Below, piece by piece: positions 7,551 through 11,937 of a DNA stretch of 11,937 nucleotides (position 1 is its first letter; every line of letters begins with the position of its first letter). A program made the position numbers and the translations under genes. Source of the DNA: Terana coerulea (lineage: Eukaryota > Basidiomycota > Agaricomycetes > Polyporales > Phanerochaetaceae); contig JAKOGH010000972.1 in the NCBI GenBank assembly GCA_024811115.1, forward strand, positions 1-11,937, given 5' to 3'. The notes under the pieces were generated by a model, which did no database searches, was not told where the DNA came from, and saw nothing but the letters and a program-made list of their open reading frames with translations.

Positions 7551-8598
7551 ATGCCTAGCTGGTTCAAGACCACTAAAGCATCGCGCAAGTACGTCGACCT
7601 CATCAACAAAGCGTCCTGTAAGTGGCCGAACTGGGACCCTCCCAACACCATAAACGTACGCAATTTCATGCTGCACTACTCATTCATCAATATTGATGAC
7701 AATATCCAGGCAGGAGACTACGGCACGATAGATGAGACTACTGGGGAGTTTCTCCGACATGGGAACATTTACAACCTTGCCGTCCCGCTCGCCAGCACAG
7801 ACAACGACACTAGGGATGCCGCAGAACAGATGAAGAGCGCTGCGAACGACTGGCCGCCGCAGTTGAGCAAGAAACCTGAAGAGATCTATCAGGTGTGCTC
7901 CAGGAATGCCAAGTATACCAGATCGGATGCTACCGCGCAGGCGTGCGTATCTCCCTATCTCATACGAGACTATGCTCATACATAATGATGTTCAGGTCTG
8001 CCCCCGGCGTTGCAAAGGTTCAATTTGCGGCTCAGATTGAGTTCAAGAAGAGGCGAGGCGCATTCCTAGTGATGCACAACGCACGGATGACGACGTTGCC
8101 CAACGAGTTCCTCATGGCTACAGAGCAAAACAAGCTCTTGAAGGGAAGGTCCTCGTCACGCAAACCTTCGCATGTGATGGATACGCTCTGTACCTTTCCA
8201 GCAGCAGTGAGTCTCACCGACCACGCATTTTCTGTCGCTCACGGTGTCCGTTCTTGTAGAGGAAGAGTCAATTAACATCGAGCTGAAGGCTCTCACCGCA
8301 AACGGTCCTGCTAATGCCGGCGGCCAGCTCGGCTGGCATCACATGGGTGGCTCAGGGTCGGGCCTCTTTCGCCATGCCCACGGCACGGAGGATGTGGGCA
8401 TCCCTCTGTATCACATCATGGCCATTCGGAAGCTGCCTGCTAGGAGAGCGGATCAAGGGCGGCTTCGAGGATGAAAAGTGGGTTCATCGTATCACTGTAT
8501 CGCGATTCATCTGACAGTGGGTCGCTACTAGGTGGGAGCAGGTTGATACACCCTGGAGATACCTCGATGACGAAGGCGAGGAGGAACCGGACGACTAG
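7551..8598 (+). pseudogene. five-exon gene of unidentified fungal family, two cancelling frameshifts
   Basis: Exons are 7551-7655, 7710-7942, 7996-8206, 8260-8477 and 8532-8598. Introns are 54, 53, 53 and 54 nt, with donors GTACGC, GTGCGT, GTGAGT and GTGGGT, all ending in AG. The exons sum to 834 nt, exactly 278 codons, from MPSWFKTTKAS to a tail YLDDEGEEEPDD and TAG. Visible words: NWDPPNTIN, then GDYGTIDETTGEF after intron 1, KKRRGAFLVMHNAR, LVTQTFACDGYALYLSSSS, SGSGLFRHAHG. No signal peptide or membrane segment. I recall similar uncharacterised proteins in Agaricomycetes but can give no function. The frame slips by -1 at about 8146-8148 (GGAAGGTC where GGAAAGGTC is expected) and by +1 at about 8436 (CTGCCTG). 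Without correction, translation stops soon after intron 3. Intron 1 is a multiple of three with no stop, so its retention would keep the frame. Pseudogene or sequencing error are both possible. Confidence 0.7.
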
Positions 8599-9744
8599 TT
8601 CGAGATTTTCCAGCTTACTATCATCTGCTATGTCCATGTCGCCTTCTCCTGGCTCGTTCTGTGTGTATACTTACAGCAGGTGTTGTCGTATTATTGGCTC
8701 TATTAACTGTACAGTGTGGTGTAGTAACTGTAAAATACCAATCGCCGGATTTCCCACTACAGTCCACAGTACATGCGACATTTTCCCCGGGAAGGGTGTA
8801 GTCACCCTGGTGCCATCTCCCAAGATCTTGGTGCACCTCTGTACCACCACATTCCAAGCCATGGCCACGCGACGTGTCTCTTTTGCGCTATCGCTGCGTC
8901 GTGGGGTGCATGGCCGTCTTCGCTACCGAAGGCGTCGGCTACTTGACACGCACATCCGATGGCCGACGTCGAGCTCTCGCATAGACCACCGGTCCTTCAC
9001 GCCGGTCAGATCCGAGCGAAAAGGTTCGTCATCGCGGGCCTGTTGGTCTTGCACAACCGAGGACGGACTTAAGTACAGGTCGCATCCAACTTTCGACGCC
9101 AAACTTCCCGTGGCGACACCAGCGGCGTATCGCATGCCTGCCTGCTGAATCCTCTACAGCTTGCGCACCCGCACAATTCTTGCAGTATCGCATTGTCTGG
9201 TGGCGAGTAGGGCACCAAGCCGTCGCGAAGACATCATAATCAAGTATGCGCCGTGGATGACAAGGTGCTGGACCTGAACGGCCGCTGACCGAGAAGCGTT
9301 CAAACGGCCCTGCGAGTGCACATGAGTGATTTTACTACCAGAAACGCACGTCAGTCTCCACAAGAACGCGTACAGGTGGGTTTAAGTCGCACCTTAGATC
9401 GAATAATGCGCGCCCGAGCGACGAGAACTGCATAGATGCCTCTCCGGGGCCGAGGAGGCGGTGCCCACAGACGTCGAAATGCCACATTTGAAGGCAGAAA
9501 GAGACCCGGCGAGCGCGACCAAAGGGCAGCGGCGGTGGGAAACTGCGTACAACTGCCGTCCGTCTGACACTTCCCATGGTAGGTCTAGGGGTGCAATCTG
9601 GTGAGGTGCGTGCGCCCTTGTTGCGCGTCCCCGCGTCCCGCTGGACCAAATTTGCACGTGTCGGCACCGGTGTTGCGTCTTTGCGCCGGAAGACGGAAGA
9701 TTGCCCACAGCGGTCGGAGTTGGTCTCGTAGATGCGTTTATTCG
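8599..9744. other. intergenic, weak traces only
   Basis: This holds the 3' flank of the five-exon gene. A minus-strand frame at 8857-8621 contains GENVACTVDCSGKSGDW and a GTAAGT donor-like site, but nothing confirms it. 9163-9208 resembles 5305-5350, and 9470-9530 faintly resembles 5990-6050, consistent with an outer part of the duplication. Other open frames here overlap on both strands with no motif. Confidence 0.35.
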
Positions 9745-10654
9745 CTATGTATATCTTCGTTTCCGGTTGCTGCGAGCCAAAAATAATGTGAAGACGCGCC
9801 GTGGTCCGAGGGGTCTGCGGAAGAGCATCAAGGGTATGGTCAATGCGTGTATTTCTGTACACGCACCGAGCAAAACCAATCCCGCGGGATTTCGACGGGT
9901 ACCTAGCGGCGGCACAACGGATTGACGACCCGCGGCCAGGAGCCTTGGTGAAGTAGCATCGTGCTTGAAATCTCGATGCTGCCTAGAGCGGATCGCCGCA
10001 CAACAAGAAACGGGTTGGGGATGCAAATCCGAGGAAGCCGGATGGCGTGGAGTGCAACCTAGAGCTCGGCTCGCAAGGTCAGGTTATATCGCCGTGCGGT
10101 GAGCGACCTGTGTGGAGGAGACGGGGTCATCGGCTGGCGACGTTCTTACATCGACTTGCTGTGCCCGAGGCCTTTGGTCTCAGAAAGCTGAATCTTCGTC
10201 CCACGACCAGCGCTTGTCCAGGTGTATTTCCATCCACGGTTCTAGACGGAGAGACAGAACTATCCTCGAAGAAGAGCTCAGTAACCGAGGGAAGAGGTTA
10301 TGGTGATTGACACTCACAGCATGACAACGCCCCGTAAACAGCTCACAGATCATCTTGTGTTTCTTCCAGGGTCCACGGTGCTATCGAGAGGTATCCTAGC
10401 AGGTCAAAGGGCAGCGGTGGTCCTGAAAGGAGTCAGAACGGCACGCACGCTGGCTGAGAAAAGTGCATACTCACCAAGAACCTTGCAAAATTCTCCCGTG
10501 CCTTCCGCTCTGAATCCAGCAACTGCTCCCTATGCGGGCCCCTGTGCGCCCCTGCAAGGTCTTCCGAGGTGGACGAGCAAGGTCGAAAGGTGACACTGAC
10601 AGAGTGGTGGCAGAAGACCGCAAGACGGCACGGGCGTGGGAGTGGCACCTTCAT
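9745..10654 (-). pseudogene. right copy of the duplicated spliced locus, more decayed
   Basis: On the minus strand from ATG 10654-10652 (MKVPLPRPCRLAVF), exon 1 is 10654-10475 (60 codons, ending ERKARENFARFL). It is followed by exon 2 (10422-10318), exon 3 (10259-10150) and exon 4 from 10107. Introns are 52, 58 and 42 nt with donors GTGAGT, GTGAGT and GTAAGA. Exon 2 is 105 nt in both copies, and exon 3 differs by 9 nt. Stops in the frame sit at 10398-10396, 10383-10381, 10244-10242 and 10061-10059. Shared words with the left copy are WKKH and RYNLTLRAE; HRGPHREQ matches HRGKHGEQ in a shifted frame of the left copy, so indels separate them. Function unknown. The splice signals are better kept than the reading frame. 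Confidence 0.4.
9825..10610 (-). repeat. right unit of a diverged direct duplication
   Basis: This is the partner of 6190-6930 in the same orientation, about 3.65 kb away. Plus-strand anchors are GTCAATGCGTGTATT (9839), GCGACCTGTGTGGAGGAGAC (10103), CTATCCTCGAAGAAGAGCTC (10260) and CAGCGGTGGTCCTGAAAGGA (10412). The two units bracket the five-exon gene. Confidence 0.75.
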
Positions 10655-11148
10655 GCATTAGAGGTATATACAGGCAAGTGAGATATAATGCAGCGTTGTT
10701 GAAAGCGTGTAGATGAGCATAAAGTGAGTGAAGAACAGAGGCGGGCGACACCGCGACGATGAGACGTTTACAGATGGAGGGTAGCCTGCAGAGGGGAAGA
10801 TCGGCGAGTACTGGCGGTAAACTGACGGATCGGGCTGCGTCAAGTACGCATGCCTTATGACTTTCAAGGAGCACCGTGTGTTGTGGGCTAACGAAGGCAG
10901 CCTGAGTGCCAGTCAAAAGTCTGAAGGACAGACCTTGCAATCCTCAGCGCCTTCGTGGCGGCCACGTGCGTTTTGATACTCAGCCGGTGATTGCCCGTGA
11001 TGACCGCATCATTCTCGGATCCCGATACATGCCCACTGCCCAGCTGCTCTCTGCTTCATATTTCCACTCACCAGTATGTAGAAGTGCAGCGCATATAGCG
11101 GCGTACACTCCTACCGAGGCCTAGAGGAAGCTAGGATGGTTACTCACC
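10655..11148. other. region between right duplicate and LTR
   Basis: Read on the minus strand, 10860-10655 is pyrimidine-rich with TATATA at 10670-10665, so it could be the promoter or leader of the right duplicate. The TATATA is only about 11 nt from the ATG at 10654, too close to serve that ATG in the usual way. A 72-codon plus-strand frame (10906-11124) has no ATG at its true start and no motif. Confidence 0.3.
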
Positions 11149-11366
11149 TGTAGGTTGGTTGATACACACGTTAGTGGGTTGGAGAGTTGTAAGAGTCTTA
11201 TTATGTATGGCGCAGAGAGCTGCCTTATATACAATACTGGGTGGCTGTACTACAAACAGACACAAATAGGTACCAGGACAATAGACAATAGGCATCGTCA
11301 TGGTGGAACCTGGTAGAACAATAGAGAAGATGAGCAGAGCGCTTACGGCGTCTATCTGACTCAACA
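11149..11366 (-). repeat. 3' LTR of the copia element
   Basis: On the minus strand it starts TGTTGAGTCAG at 11366, directly after a purine tract, and can end CCAACCTACA at 11149, giving TG...CA ends and 218 nt. A TATATAAGG box sits inside. The right end is well fixed by the purine tract. The left end is a best guess, because the second LTR is not in the window for comparison. Confidence 0.65.
11223..11231 (-). promoter_or_regulatory. LTR TATA box
   Basis: The minus strand reads TATATAAGG, about 135 nt into the LTR, followed by CAGCTCTCTGCGCC. That is the usual U3 promoter position in fungal LTRs. A downstream AATAAG may belong to the polyadenylation signal. Confidence 0.6.
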
Positions 11367-11378
11367 CTCCTTCTAACC
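11367..11378 (-). other. polypurine tract before the 3' LTR
   Basis: The minus strand reads GGTTAGAAGGAG immediately followed by TGTTGAG, the expected primer site for plus-strand DNA synthesis at the edge of a 3' LTR. Confidence 0.6.
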
Positions 11379-11413
11379 TAGCACGGCGCACTGCCTGCGC
11401 TGGTTTAGTCGCG

Positions 11414-11937
11414 CTAGTTAGCAGCGATGCGAAGTCCGAGCATTGGCCGGAACTTCTCAATCTTGACCCTGCCCAGATTCTTGGTAAAGATGTCTGCGGG
11501 ATTGTCAACGCCAGGTACAAGAGTACTTGACGTGGCCAGCTTCGGCGACATCAGCGAATGTAGTGGTAGCGAATGTCAATGTGCTTAGTGCGTTTTCAGT
11601 AACGGGATTTTCCGAGACGAATAGAGCCCTGGTTGTCGCTGCAGATGGGTACTTTCTCGGTTGTAACCGAGTTCAGAGAGGATATTTCGAACCATGACTT
11701 CTCGGGAGCAGTCGCGAGTGCCATGTATTCGGCATCTTTAGTCGATTGCTACAGACTTCTGTGCGAAAGAGCTCCAGTTAAAAGCCCTCCTGCAAGCATT
11801 AGCAGGAAGCCAGTCTGAGCGGCGGCTGGAAGCAGCCGCCCAATCTGCATCGGTGCACGCCACCACAACAAGCCTAACCCGTAAGAGTCACACTGAAAGT
11901 GTGTAGTTACGAGTCCCTGACAGGTAGCGGCAGATGT
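11414..11937 (-). pseudogene. copia RNase H / polyprotein C-terminus, decayed
   Basis: Family motifs appear on the minus strand in order: TDADW (11854-11840), SDNQG (11640-11626), KHIDIR (11586-11569) and ADIFTKNLG (11497-11471), ending LRIAAN and TAG at 11416-11414. The motifs lie in two different frames, and a TGA separates SDNQG from KHIDIR, so at least two frame changes and several stops have occurred. It belongs to the end of a Gag-Pol polyprotein, where RNase H removes RNA from the RNA-DNA hybrid. The copy is dead. The rest of pol is beyond the window. Confidence 0.85.

Larger units (their letters stand above)
11149..11937 (-). mobile_element. 3' end of a Ty1/copia LTR retrotransposon
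   Basis: The minus strand shows, in order, a decayed RNase H region running in from the right edge, its stop codon, a short spacer, a purine tract and an LTR. This is the standard layout of the 3' end of a copia element. The 5' part lies outside the window. Frameshifts and stops in RNase H mark it as inactive. The left junction abuts CTCACC, which read on the minus strand is GGTGAG. Confidence 0.85.

Noticed and set aside
8621..8857. Cysteine-containing minus-strand frame with a GTAAGT site
   Set aside because: Only 78 codons, with no homologous copy and no second exon I could join.
9335..9862. 175-codon minus-strand open frame
   Set aside because: Its first residues (YRNTRIDHTLDA) resemble the left copy (HENTRFDRHVDA), but the rest has no match there, so it looks like decayed duplicate plus chance.
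10906..11124. Plus-strand frame next to the LTR as the remnant of a disrupted gene
   Set aside because: It starts from a non-ATG codon, shows no motif, and no continuation is visible on the other side of the LTR.

Overview
This window looks like nuclear DNA of a filamentous basidiomycete, most likely an Agaricomycete. Three things point that way: a TPR-CHAT protein whose repeats carry the LRPPGHPDRS / MSLNNLA wording I know from Agaricomycete paralogue families, genes split by introns of about 52-58 nt with GT...CTRAC/TGAC...AG signals, and a decayed Ty1/copia retrotransposon at the right edge. There is no operon, Shine-Dalgarno site or prokaryotic feature. The organism call comes from remembered family features, not from a search.

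Layout. 1-282 is the end of an open frame entering from the left, unidentified. 283-1774 is non-coding or leader DNA with one possible leader intron (1281-1349). 1775-4593 (+) is the main gene: an N-terminal helical/TPR part, six nearly identical 135-nt TPR units (2096-2858), a linker, and a C-terminal CHAT (caspase-like) protease domain with its His and Cys in place. The frame is broken by single-base indels at 2315, 2441/2452 and about 4217-4220, so no single ORF covers it. 7551-8598 (+) is a second gene that I could assemble as five exons with four short introns. It encodes about 277 residues of an unidentified fungal family and also carries two single-base shifts that cancel. Flanking it on the minus strand are two diverged copies (about 5803-6922 and 9745-10654) of an unidentified spliced locus, with matching intron positions and lengths but in-frame stops. 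11149-11937 (-) is the 3' end of a copia element: decayed RNase H, polypurine tract and a 218-nt LTR.

Functionally, the one clear activity is the CHAT protease fused to TPRs. In general, TPR-CHAT proteins act as sensor plus caspase-like effector, and a self/non-self or cell-death role in fungi is a reasonable inference for the family. Nothing in the window shows what this protein cleaves, and no gasdermin-like or other partner gene was recognised. Every recognisable gene here carries frame damage. The key open question is whether this is a pseudogene-rich, repeat-driven accessory region or an assembly with residual one-base errors.
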